This document shows, piece after piece, positions 17,195-25,248 of a stretch of DNA of 44,069 bases. Position 1 is the first letter of the stretch; each line of letters starts with the position of its first letter. The notes below the pieces were generated by a model. That model did no database searches, was not told the origin of the DNA, and worked only from the letters and a program-made list of their open reading frames with translations. This stretch comes from an uncultured Muribaculaceae bacterium (GTDB lineage Bacteria; Bacteroidota; Bacteroidia; Bacteroidales; Muribaculaceae): assembly GCA_910579605.1 (NCBI GenBank), contig CAJTUG010000011.1, forward strand, positions 4,007-48,075, in the 5' to 3' direction. Made by a program: the position numbers and the translations under genes.

Positions 17195-20100
17195 TTATTT
17201 AACGATAACTTTTGTGGCTTTTTCACCAACAACTTTCACGTAGATGCCCGGGGTGAGGTTTTCGGCATTGACGCGAACACCGTTGAGGTTGTAGTAAACA
17301 GGAGCAACAACTTCTTCGGCTTCTACAGAAACCTCTTCAACACCGCTGTTAGAACCGGTAACCTCGTAGATCGACTTAGCGGCAACGCGAGTTACAGGAG
17401 CTTCGCTCGGGAGCGAGAAAGCATAGTAACCGCCATTTTCGCGGAGATAAGCATGGATGTTATTACCAATGTCAAACTTGAGGTGGCTCCAAGTTACCTG
17501 TCCTTCCATGGGGATAGTGTAGAGTTTGGTGAATTCGGGTTCGTCGTATTCGTTCCAAGCAACCGACATCACGGTGATGTTGTCGTATTGAGCAGCAGCA
17601 GCAAGAGTGCGGTCGGCGTTGATAGCGAAGCCTGAGTTACCAGAATCGATGAAATCATAGTCGGCAGATGTCATGTAAACTTCGCCTTCATTGGAGATAT
17701 AAGCCCAAGCGGGGCAGCCGGAAGCATTGTTGCCTGCACCGCGGCATTGGGTAACGAAGAATCCGTTTTCAACAGCAGTGATATCCACGTTCTGGTTTGC
17801 AAGGAATGCGCCACCATTGAGGCTTTCAAATACCATGTCGGGAGCTGTTGTAATCTGCTCGGCATCGCCTATGGTGTAACGGTAAACCTTGTTCTGAGAA
17901 CCTGCAGTGTTACCAGCGGGATAGTCTTCCAAGAAAGAATACATCTTGGTGTCTTCGCCTTTGCCTTGGAATGCAACGCAAGAGCTGCCGCCACCGATGA
18001 TTTCGCCATTGTAATAGTAGCTACCTTTGGAGCCGTCGGCACCGCTGCGGTCACCGCCGAGGAGCTGAGTCATTTCCGAAGGATTGCGGGGATCTACAAC
18101 CCAGTAGCCAGCACCGACGTCGGACCAGTCTGCAAATACGAATTTACCGTTGCGTTCGTCGCCACGGAACATTGAAGATTGGTTTGAACCAGACAAGCGA
18201 GAATCTTTCACGAAGAACGGGCCTTCTTTGGTTCCGTCGGGAGCGAATACATACGTACCGTCGGATGCACCGATAGTGTATGCAACATAACCGAGGTTAT
18301 CGCTTTCGGTATCGGTAATGGTAACGACACCACCACGGCGGTCGGTTGTGGTATTTTCTACCAAGTAAGCGCCAACTTCAGAGATAGGATTGCCAGTGAT
18401 CTCAACGGCTACAGAGTATTTGTTGCCCGAGAGGTCTTGGCGGTTGAAAGTGATAGAGTTTTCACCCTTTTCAACACCTTCGATAGCGAAACGCATAACG
18501 TCGCTTGCTAATTCGGGGTTCTTGTTGGTGAGAACGACTTCTGCCTTCACGGCTTTGCCGGTAGACTTGAAGGTAACGGTATAGTTGTCGCCATCTTCTG
18601 CCACAACGATATCGTATGCAAATTCGCGTTTGTTCTGGAGCTGGCGTACGCCTGCTGTAGAGAGACGGGTAATCTTGCCATTGTCGCGGAGAACATAGAG
18701 TTCAACGCTCACGCCGGTGATTTCGTCGAGAGGATTGCGGACAATACGGGTGAAACCGGTAGCGGCAGAAACGCCTTCGGCACCGGCGAGTTCGGTATTG
18801 TATGTATCTACGACAGTTGCTTTTTCTGCACCGTCGGTAACATCCAAGAGGGTAACACCGATATTTTTGCCGTCGGCATCAAGCTTGGTAGCTACCATGT
18901 ATGAACGGCCGCTGTATTTGAAGAATCCGCCCAAAACGCTGCCTTTTTCAATCAAACCTTCGGGAATGAAGCCTTCGAGAGCACTGTTTTCCTTGAGGGT
19001 CACTGACATGGGGAGGCTATTGTCGCCGTCGATAAAGAAGCTGTCGTCGGCAAGGGGAGAAACCCACATGTTGATGTGTTCTCCGAGAGCTTCACCATTA
19101 AGGCCGGCGTCGGCAACGGCGCTGTTATTGCGGTGGCTTTCGGAAGCAACTTGGTTGGCGATGATATCGATTACAGACAAGAATATCTTAATGCCCGATG
19201 CAGTTTCGCTGGTAAGAACAATGCGGCCTTCTTCGGTAGTACCGGAATAGAGCATTGTTTCGCCGGTATAAGCACGGTAGAAATTACCGCTCTTTTCGGT
19301 AGAAACCCATACATAAGGATTGCCGTCGGGCATCAGGGTATCTTCGTTGAGGTTCCAACGGTAGATGTTGCAAACGCCTTTTTCTTCGCCTTCTTTCACC
19401 TGACTGGCATCAAAATGGCAGAGTTCCATTGAGCAAGCCAAGAGAACACCGTCGGCAGTTACTGCGATATCGGAGATATTGAGTTCTGTTCCTTCAGCAC
19501 CTTCAACCCCGGGAGTAGCAACTACTTTGAGGTCTTGGTTGTCGAGGATGAGGATTGTAGCTTCTTTAGCTTCGTTGAGGCCGAGAACATAGAGATAGTC
19601 TCCATGAACGAGCATGCGGCGGATAGCGAGGCCGTGGAGAGCTTCGATATCAACATCTGCAAGGGCAGTGGCGAAAGTGAAATCTGCACGAGGACCGTAC
19701 TGTGTGCCGAGAAGCTCATCGGGATAGTTCACGTAGTTTTCGGTGGGAGCAACATACGATTCACTTTCCATGTAGAGTTTGGGGTAGGTGATTTCGGCGG
19801 CTTTAACCTCGATTTCGGTAGCTTTGGGAGTCTTGTATCCTTCGGCGTTCACAGTGAGGAGATAAGTGCCGGGTTCTACGCCTTTGAAAACGAAGCAACC
19901 GTTGAGATAGTTGTCGGTGATATATTCGGCAACAACCTGGCCGTCTTTCTTGAGCTGTACGGTAGCGTTTTCGATAGGTTTGTAGAGGTCGTCGGAGGTA
20001 GTTACGGGCAAATATGTATTTTCTGTCGAAGAGTAGCGTTCGTGTTCGTCGCGAACAATACCATAGACGTCGCCCACTTTTTCTTTTTCAAGTCCGAAAT

Positions 20101-21004
20101 AGTCGGCAATACCATGTGCGTAGTTGTAACCTTCTATGTAGTCCACGTCGAAATTCATATGGCGGAGAGCAGCCACAGAATAAGTGTGGAAATAACCTTC
20201 AACAAGGAAACCGGGAGCGCTGTGTTTGAGAACACCGAGGTAGCCTTTATATCCGAGTTTACTTGTAGAGCTGCTGTGGTAGAAATCGATGTCACCGCGG
20301 ATGTCGGGGTTTGTAATAGAATAAGCGGTCCAAGCACCGTGAGCGTCGGCCATGTGGAGAGGCCAAACAGCTTCTGCCATAGCGCGGCTTGTTTTGGAGT
20401 GTTCTGAGTCTACACCCTTATCGTTGCGGCAATCGTCGTAACCACGATAGAGGATAATGGGGAAATTCGTAGTGCTCCAGGGGTTGCCTGTTGCAGCATT
20501 GGAGTGGATAGAGATGAACATGTCGAAGAGGTTCTCTTCCACTTCCTCGCAAATTTCGGTGAGATTACGGTTGTAGTCGTAAGCGTCGGGGAAAGCTTCA
20601 AGCAATTTAGCCTCGCTGCCCATCTGCCCGGGGGTGGGGTTGTCTTCGTGGTATGGACCGCACTTAACATGCGACATAACGATGTTGTTGTCCATATCGC
20701 GAGCTGCACCTATCTGTGCGCGTTCGCCTTCCTGGTTTAGGGTTTCGTCGAATTCAAGACCCATTGCACGGAGTTTCTCGAGCACACCGAAACCTTTGCG
20801 GAGGTTGGTATTGGACTCGAAGAAGCTCAGGGTATCTGTATTGTAACGGCTATGTGTGCCGTGGCCTTTAACAGGCATAGGACGGTCGTTGGCAGTCCAA
20901 GATCCGTGTCCGGGGTTGATATATATGCGGAGTTCGCTGGGATCTGCGGCATTGGCGCCGAAAGCAGTGGCTGCTAAAGCGGCTGCAAGGATGATTTTTT
21001 TCAT
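17195..21004 (-). CDS. Giant N-acetylmuramoyl-L-alanine amidase with propeller-like region and sorting tail
   Basis: This 1269-residue protein has a signal peptide (cleavage near Ala20). An Amidase_3 zinc domain spans about 24-305: INPGHG with His33, Glu63 in FFESNTN, SIHSNA with His167, and the likely catalytic Glu269 in FLVEGYFH. These are the expected zinc ligands and general base, so it should be active on the L-Ala amide bond of peptidoglycan. A carboxypeptidase-regulatory-like domain follows at about 311-410. Residues about 435-1190 contain repeated strand-loop units suggestive of one or more beta-propellers. The last 45 residues form a T9SS-like tail (YYNLNGVRV, then TPGIYVKVVGEKATKVIVK). 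Ordinary AmiC-type enzymes are 300-450 residues, so this is unusually large. It is preceded, 12 bases upstream, by a secreted PD40-propeller gene. Confidence 0.88.
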   Translation of the reverse strand: MKKIILAAALAATAFGANAADPSELRIYINPGHGSWTANDRPMPVKGHGTHSRYNTDTLSFFESNTNLRKGFGVLEKLRAMGLEFDETLNQEGERAQIGAARDMDNNIVMSHVKCGPYHEDNPTPGQMGSEAKLLEAFPDAYDYNRNLTEICEEVEENLFDMFISIHSNAATGNPWSTTNFPIILYRGYDDCRNDKGVDSEHSKTSRAMAEAVWPLHMADAHGAWTAYSITNPDIRGDIDFYHSSSTSKLGYKGYLGVLKHSAPGFLVEGYFHTYSVAALRHMNFDVDYIEGYNYAHGIADYFGLEKEKVGDVYGIVRDEHERYSSTENTYLPVTTSDDLYKPIENATVQLKKDGQVVAEYITDNYLNGCFVFKGVEPGTYLLTVNAEGYKTPKATEIEVKAAEITYPKLYMESESYVAPTENYVNYPDELLGTQYGPRADFTFATALADVDIEALHGLAIRRMLVHGDYLYVLGLNEAKEATILILDNQDLKVVATPGVEGAEGTELNISDIAVTADGVLLACSMELCHFDASQVKEGEEKGVCNIYRWNLNEDTLMPDGNPYVWVSTEKSGNFYRAYTGETMLYSGTTEEGRIVLTSETASGIKIFLSVIDIIANQVASESHRNNSAVADAGLNGEALGEHINMWVSPLADDSFFIDGDNSLPMSVTLKENSALEGFIPEGLIEKGSVLGGFFKYSGRSYMVATKLDADGKNIGVTLLDVTDGAEKATVVDTYNTELAGAEGVSAATGFTRIVRNPLDEITGVSVELYVLRDNGKITRLSTAGVRQLQNKREFAYDIVVAEDGDNYTVTFKSTGKAVKAEVVLTNKNPELASDVMRFAIEGVEKGENSITFNRQDLSGNKYSVAVEITGNPISEVGAYLVENTTTDRRGGVVTITDTESDNLGYVAYTIGASDGTYVFAPDGTKEGPFFVKDSRLSGSNQSSMFRGDERNGKFVFADWSDVGAGYWVVDPRNPSEMTQLLGGDRSGADGSKGSYYYNGEIIGGGSSCVAFQGKGEDTKMYSFLEDYPAGNTAGSQNKVYRYTIGDAEQITTAPDMVFESLNGGAFLANQNVDITAVENGFFVTQCRGAGNNASGCPAWAYISNEGEVYMTSADYDFIDSGNSGFAINADRTLAAAAQYDNITVMSVAWNEYDEPEFTKLYTIPMEGQVTWSHLKFDIGNNIHAYLRENGGYYAFSLPSEAPVTRVAAKSIYEVTGSNSGVEEVSVEAEEVVAPVYYNLNGVRVNAENLTPGIYVKVVGEKATKVIVK

Positions 21005-21016
21005 TTATGCGCCTCC

Positions 21017-21919
21017 TTATTTAAGATTAATGATGAAAAGTTCGCCTTCGGGTGTAGAGAAAGCAATACGAGAACCGTCGGCAGTCGGGCTTGGATAAAG
21101 GGCTATCTGCGCGTCGGTGGTAAGGGTCTGGTAAGTACCGTTGAGATCGGCGGCGATGATAGCAGAAGATGTGATGATGTGGCCGTCGTCGGCATCTTTC
21201 ATGCCAACGAGAACATCGTTGTTGAGCCATTTTGTAGCACGGAGAGGACCTACGGCCTTAACGTTTGTTCCGTCTACATTGCAAACGTAGCAACCGCGTC
21301 CGGCAAGATAGTATGCAACTTTTGTTCCGTCGGGGCTAAGAGCAGGCCAAAGGTAGCTGCCGCGTCCTTGAGGATCGAGAGTTACGGTTTTTCCATTAAC
21401 GGTATACTCAAGATGGCCACGGTTGATAGAAACCATAGCACCTTGCTGTGCGCGAGTGCCGTCGAGGCTTTTTGCACGCATTTTGCCGTTTTCAACAGAA
21501 GTAACGGTATTGCCAACCATGGCTACACCGGCATTGAGCTTGCGGCTGGGAGCCACAATTTGCACTTCTTTTCCAGAAAGGAGGTTTTTGCTTTTGAGGG
21601 CCACTTTGCGGAGTTTGTCGCGGCCTACAGTTGTCTGGCGGTATACCACTTGGCTACCGTCGGCGCTGATGGCTACATTGCTGCCGCTGCCGTTGTTGGT
21701 GACAAGAGTGGATTTGCCTGTTGCCAAATCAATTTTGGTAAGACCTTCGGAAGCGGCATCGGAAACGACAACAAAGCTACCGTCGGGGCTGATAGTTGGT
21801 ACGTTAACCACCATGCCTTCGGGAACACGTACGCGTTCCATCGACGATACCTCCACGAGTTGTGCGTTTACTGCAAACGAACCGAGAAGCACTACCACAG
21901 ATAAGAAGAATTTTTTCAT
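21017..21919 (-). CDS. Secreted TolB/PD40-like beta-propeller protein
   Basis: The 300-residue product has a signal peptide (MKKFFLSVVVLLGSFAVNA) and no lipobox. The mature part has PD40/TolB-like repeats: VPTISPDGSFVVVSDAA, VAISADGSQVVYRQT, WPALSPDGTKVAYYLAG and PSPTADGSRIAFSTPEG, spaced to give about six blades. It is likely periplasmic or secreted and binds a protein or ligand rather than acting as an enzyme. It is the first gene of a two-gene operon with the amidase, 12 bases apart. It may present or regulate the amidase; this is inferred from linkage alone. Confidence 0.85.
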   Translation of the reverse strand: MKKFFLSVVVLLGSFAVNAQLVEVSSMERVRVPEGMVVNVPTISPDGSFVVVSDAASEGLTKIDLATGKSTLVTNNGSGSNVAISADGSQVVYRQTTVGRDKLRKVALKSKNLLSGKEVQIVAPSRKLNAGVAMVGNTVTSVENGKMRAKSLDGTRAQQGAMVSINRGHLEYTVNGKTVTLDPQGRGSYLWPALSPDGTKVAYYLAGRGCYVCNVDGTNVKAVGPLRATKWLNNDVLVGMKDADDGHIITSSAIIAADLNGTYQTLTTDAQIALYPSPTADGSRIAFSTPEGELFIINLK

Positions 21920-21959
21920 GTCTGGTAGATTTTAGGGTTAAAAGATAATATTTTGACCC

Positions 21960-21991
21960 CAAAAGTACCAAATATCCGAGATTAACGGAAA
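21960..21991 (-). promoter_or_regulatory. Promoter of the propeller-amidase operon
   Basis: The minus strand has TTTC (21991-21988, 3 of 4 to TTTG), a 20-bp spacer and TACTTTTG (21967-21960, exact). The leader is about 36 bases. It is divergent from the promoter at 22119-22150. Confidence 0.65.
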
Positions 21992-22118
21992 AAATTAACT
22001 ACATTTAACCTTTATGCGATGATTTTTAGATTTGGCGTTAACATACGGTTCTAAAAACACCGTTCATCGTCAATTTCCGCATGTTTTTCTATTATTTCGG
22101 GTCAGATGTAGAGTAGCT

Positions 22119-22150
22119 CTTGCGCCAAAAAAACATTGTGACTAATTTTG
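22119..22150 (+). promoter_or_regulatory. Promoter abutting the start codon of the 22155 receptor gene
   Basis: CTTG (22119-22122), a 20-bp spacer and TAATTTTG (22143-22150) form a good -33/-7 promoter. Only 4 bases separate it from the ATG at 22155, so transcription would start at or within a few bases of the start codon. Confidence 0.65.
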
Positions 22151-22154
22151 CAAC

Positions 22155-24968
22155 ATGGAAAGAAAAGATTTTTTAAGGTTAGTAGCTCTCATCACCGTTG
22201 CCGGGTCTGCGGCGGCATCATTTGCCGGCGACCTCAAAGGCAAAATCGTAGACTCGTCGACGGCAGAGGGTTTAATTCAGGCATCGGTGAGAGTGCTCTC
22301 CCCTAAAGACTCCACGGCAGTGAAAGGTGCCGTGACGAGCAGCACCGGTTCTTTTTCCATAGAGAACCTCAAACCAGGCAAGTATATTGTAGAAGCCTCA
22401 TATGTGGGATATTCCACCGAGTACAGGAATATCAACATGACCGAGGCCACCATGCGTCTGCAGCCGTTTAAATTGGCAGAAACCTCGATTGCGCTTAAAG
22501 ACGCGGTAGTAACAGGAATCCGTACGCCCATAAAAGTGATGGAAGACACTGTGGAATATAGTGCGGAATCGTATAAGACCCAACCAAATGCGGTGGTGGA
22601 AGATCTATTGAAACGTCTTCCCGGTGTAGAGGTAGGCTCCGACGGCAAAATAACCGCCAACGGCAAAGAGGTTACAAAAATCCTTATCGACGGTAAAGAA
22701 TTCTTTAGCGACGACCCCACCGTAGCCTCGCGCAATCTCCCGGTGAACATGGTGGAAAAGCTCCAGGTGGTAGACCGCAAAAGCGACCTTGCCCGTATTA
22801 CCGGAGTTGAAGACGGCGAAGACGAAACCGTTATTAACCTCACGGTGAAAAAAGGCATGAAAAACGGATGGTTCGGAAATGTGGAAGCCGGCTATGGCAC
22901 AGACGACCGCTACCGCGGCACATTCACCGTAAACCGTTTTTGGAACGACAACCAAGTGACCATACTCGGAGGCGCCAACAACGTGAACGAACCGGGATTC
23001 GACGGCAGCGCAGGCGGACGTTTCCGCCGATTCGGCGGCATGAACGGTATCACAGCCTCGCAAGCCCTCGGCGTTAATTTCAATGTTGGAAAAGAAGAGA
23101 TTTTCCGTGTGGGCGGCGACGTGATGTACAGCCATACAGACCAGAAAACCTACACATCGTCGGACAGGACTTATCTCTTTAACGATTCAACCTCAACTAC
23201 AAAAAGCAATAAATATTCCCGTGACAAAGGACATAATTTCCGCGCCGATTTCAGGGTGCAATGGAAACCGGACTCGTTCAATACCTTTGAATTGCGCCCC
23301 TATGTGTCGTTAAACTACAACAACTCCACCTCGGCAGATTCGTCAAGCACTTTTGCAGGGAATGCCCAAAACACAGAGGTGACGCGTTCCATCAACAATA
23401 ACTACAGCAAAGGCAACGCCGTGGAATTCGGCACAAGGTTAATATACAACCATAATTTCAAGAGCAAACCCGGCCGTTCATTCTCCATTTTCGCAAATTA
23501 CTCCTACAGCAATACAAGAGAAAAAGAAGACAGCTACTCCCTCAACCGTTTCTTCCTCAAAGATTCTGTAGACTTGTGGGACCAATGGGCAGACAACCAC
23601 ACATGGTCCAACAACCTATCGGCCCGCGTGAGCTGGACAGAGCCTTTGGGAGACGCCAAAAAGGGCAATTTCCTTACTTTGGCATACCGTTTCTCATACA
23701 GGTGGAACAATGCCGACAAACTCACATACGATCATCCTGTGACCTTTCCCGACGGCTACGAAATGCCACCGGTTATAGACCCGGATCTTATATTCAACAC
23801 CGACCTCTCCAACCAGTTCCGCAACGACTACATGAACCAGGACATACGCTTCGGCTACCGTCACGTGTCAAAGAAAACGACACTCAATGTCGGTATTTCA
23901 CTGGTTCCGCAGACAAGCAAATCGATAAACCTTATAAACTCCGAAAAAAACATTCCTCGCAGAAATGTTCTGAATGTAGCTCCATATCTTCGCTACCGCT
24001 TCAAGGCAAGCAAATCCACGAATCTAAGCGTAGATTATTTCGGACGCTCGTCGCAGCCTTCGCTGACACAGTTGCAACCGGTAGCAGACATGAGCGATCC
24101 CTTGAGGGTGGTAATAGGTAACCCTAACCTAAAACCGACATTCTCACACAATGCCCGTCTCCGCTATCAGAATTTCAACCAGGAAGCCCAGCGCTCCATC
24201 ATGGCAATGATAGACGCAAACTACAGCCAGAACTCCATCATATCGCGTACGGATTTCAACTCCGAAACCGGCGGCCAAACGACAACCTACGAAAACGTGA
24301 ACGGAGTGTGGAGCATAAGAGGCATGAACATGATTTCTTTCCCCCTCAAAAACAAAGCTTTCACGTTCAACAACCACCTCTTCGTCATGTACTCAAACAC
24401 GGTGGGGTACAACAACTCACTACGCAACCGAAGCGGATCGTTAATGGTGGGCGAAAGCCTCGGCTTGGCATGGCGACCCGATAACTTGGAATTGGAAATC
24501 AGACCAAGATACAACCTACAGAACGTTTCAAACACCGTACAGAAAGGTGCTAACAGGACAGTCCACTCCTATGGAGGTTCATTCTATGCGACATACTACA
24601 CACCAATCAATTTCGTAATAAGTTCCGACCTCAACTACTCCGCTACATCGGGTTACTCCGCCGGCTACGACACGAAAACTTGGATGTGGAACGCATCGAT
24701 TTCCTACCAATTCTTGCGCGACAAATCAGCAACCGTTTCGCTCAAAGCCTACGACATACTCGGCCAACGCTCAAATGTACGCCGAAACGTTACGGCTAAC
24801 TATATAGACGACTCGCGCTACAACTCCCTCACACGCTACGTCATGGTATCTTTTGCATATAAATTCAATACATTCGGCAAAGGGAACGAACCATCTACCG
24901 GAAACCAATTCGGTCCTGGACATGGTCCTGGCGGACGACGCCCGATGGGACCGCCTCCAGGAAGGTAA
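22155..24968 (+). CDS. TonB-dependent outer-membrane receptor (OMP beta-barrel 3 type)
   Basis: This 937-residue protein has a signal peptide (cleavage after ASFA near 24). A carboxypeptidase-regulatory-like domain spans about 25-110 (LKGKIVDSSTAEGLIQASV). A plug region near 115-220 contains VVTGIRTPIKVMEDTVEYSA and ILIDGKEFFSDDP. It belongs to the outer-membrane barrel group that lacks a SusD partner. The barrel appears to end near LTRYVMVSFAYKF, followed by about 30 Gly/Pro-rich residues (HGPGGRRPMGPPPGR) instead of ending in an aromatic residue. The gene is a single unit: its own promoter lies at the ATG and a hairpin follows at 25128-25159. Its ligand is unknown. Confidence 0.88.
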   Translation: MERKDFLRLVALITVAGSAAASFAGDLKGKIVDSSTAEGLIQASVRVLSPKDSTAVKGAVTSSTGSFSIENLKPGKYIVEASYVGYSTEYRNINMTEATMRLQPFKLAETSIALKDAVVTGIRTPIKVMEDTVEYSAESYKTQPNAVVEDLLKRLPGVEVGSDGKITANGKEVTKILIDGKEFFSDDPTVASRNLPVNMVEKLQVVDRKSDLARITGVEDGEDETVINLTVKKGMKNGWFGNVEAGYGTDDRYRGTFTVNRFWNDNQVTILGGANNVNEPGFDGSAGGRFRRFGGMNGITASQALGVNFNVGKEEIFRVGGDVMYSHTDQKTYTSSDRTYLFNDSTSTTKSNKYSRDKGHNFRADFRVQWKPDSFNTFELRPYVSLNYNNSTSADSSSTFAGNAQNTEVTRSINNNYSKGNAVEFGTRLIYNHNFKSKPGRSFSIFANYSYSNTREKEDSYSLNRFFLKDSVDLWDQWADNHTWSNNLSARVSWTEPLGDAKKGNFLTLAYRFSYRWNNADKLTYDHPVTFPDGYEMPPVIDPDLIFNTDLSNQFRNDYMNQDIRFGYRHVSKKTTLNVGISLVPQTSKSINLINSEKNIPRRNVLNVAPYLRYRFKASKSTNLSVDYFGRSSQPSLTQLQPVADMSDPLRVVIGNPNLKPTFSHNARLRYQNFNQEAQRSIMAMIDANYSQNSIISRTDFNSETGGQTTTYENVNGVWSIRGMNMISFPLKNKAFTFNNHLFVMYSNTVGYNNSLRNRSGSLMVGESLGLAWRPDNLELEIRPRYNLQNVSNTVQKGANRTVHSYGGSFYATYYTPINFVISSDLNYSATSGYSAGYDTKTWMWNASISYQFLRDKSATVSLKAYDILGQRSNVRRNVTANYIDDSRYNSLTRYVMVSFAYKFNTFGKGNEPSTGNQFGPGHGPGGRRPMGPPPGR

Positions 24969-25120
24969 AATCAAGAAGCATGGCTTATATCAATTTCCAG
25001 TCATCAAGGCTATCGATTGAGAATTTCCAAGCTTCTGCCGGTGGACATATATACCGGAATATTATTATCTCGCAATAGTTTTTTAAGTTTATCATAAAAT
25101 AAATTCAGAAATAATCAGGT

Positions 25121-25165
25121 TTTTAAAAGCGCCGTCCGACCGTGAGGCCTGGCGGCGCTGCTTTA
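25121..25165 (+). terminator. Hairpin after the 22155 receptor gene
   Basis: AGCGCCG (25128-25134) and CGGCGCT (25153-25159) are perfect complements, followed by a short T run. It is a moderate rho-independent terminator candidate. Confidence 0.5.
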
Positions 25166-25183
25166 TACCCTGCTGAAACGAGC

Positions 25184-25216
25184 AAAAAAAGGCCGCACCC
25201 AGAAAGGCGCGGCCTT
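25184..25216 (-). terminator. Terminator of the 25249 adhesin gene
   Basis: AAGGCCGC (25189-25196) pairs with GCGGCCTT (25209-25216). On the minus strand it is followed by a run of seven T residues, giving a strong rho-independent terminator. Confidence 0.85.
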
Positions 25217-25248
25217 GCAATATAATATTTTGAGAAATCAAGCCGTTT

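Noticed and set aside
24980..25078. 32-codon plus-strand frame beginning MAYINFQSSR after the receptor gene
   Set aside because: Short enough to arise by chance, with no recognised similarity or promoter; kept only as a note.
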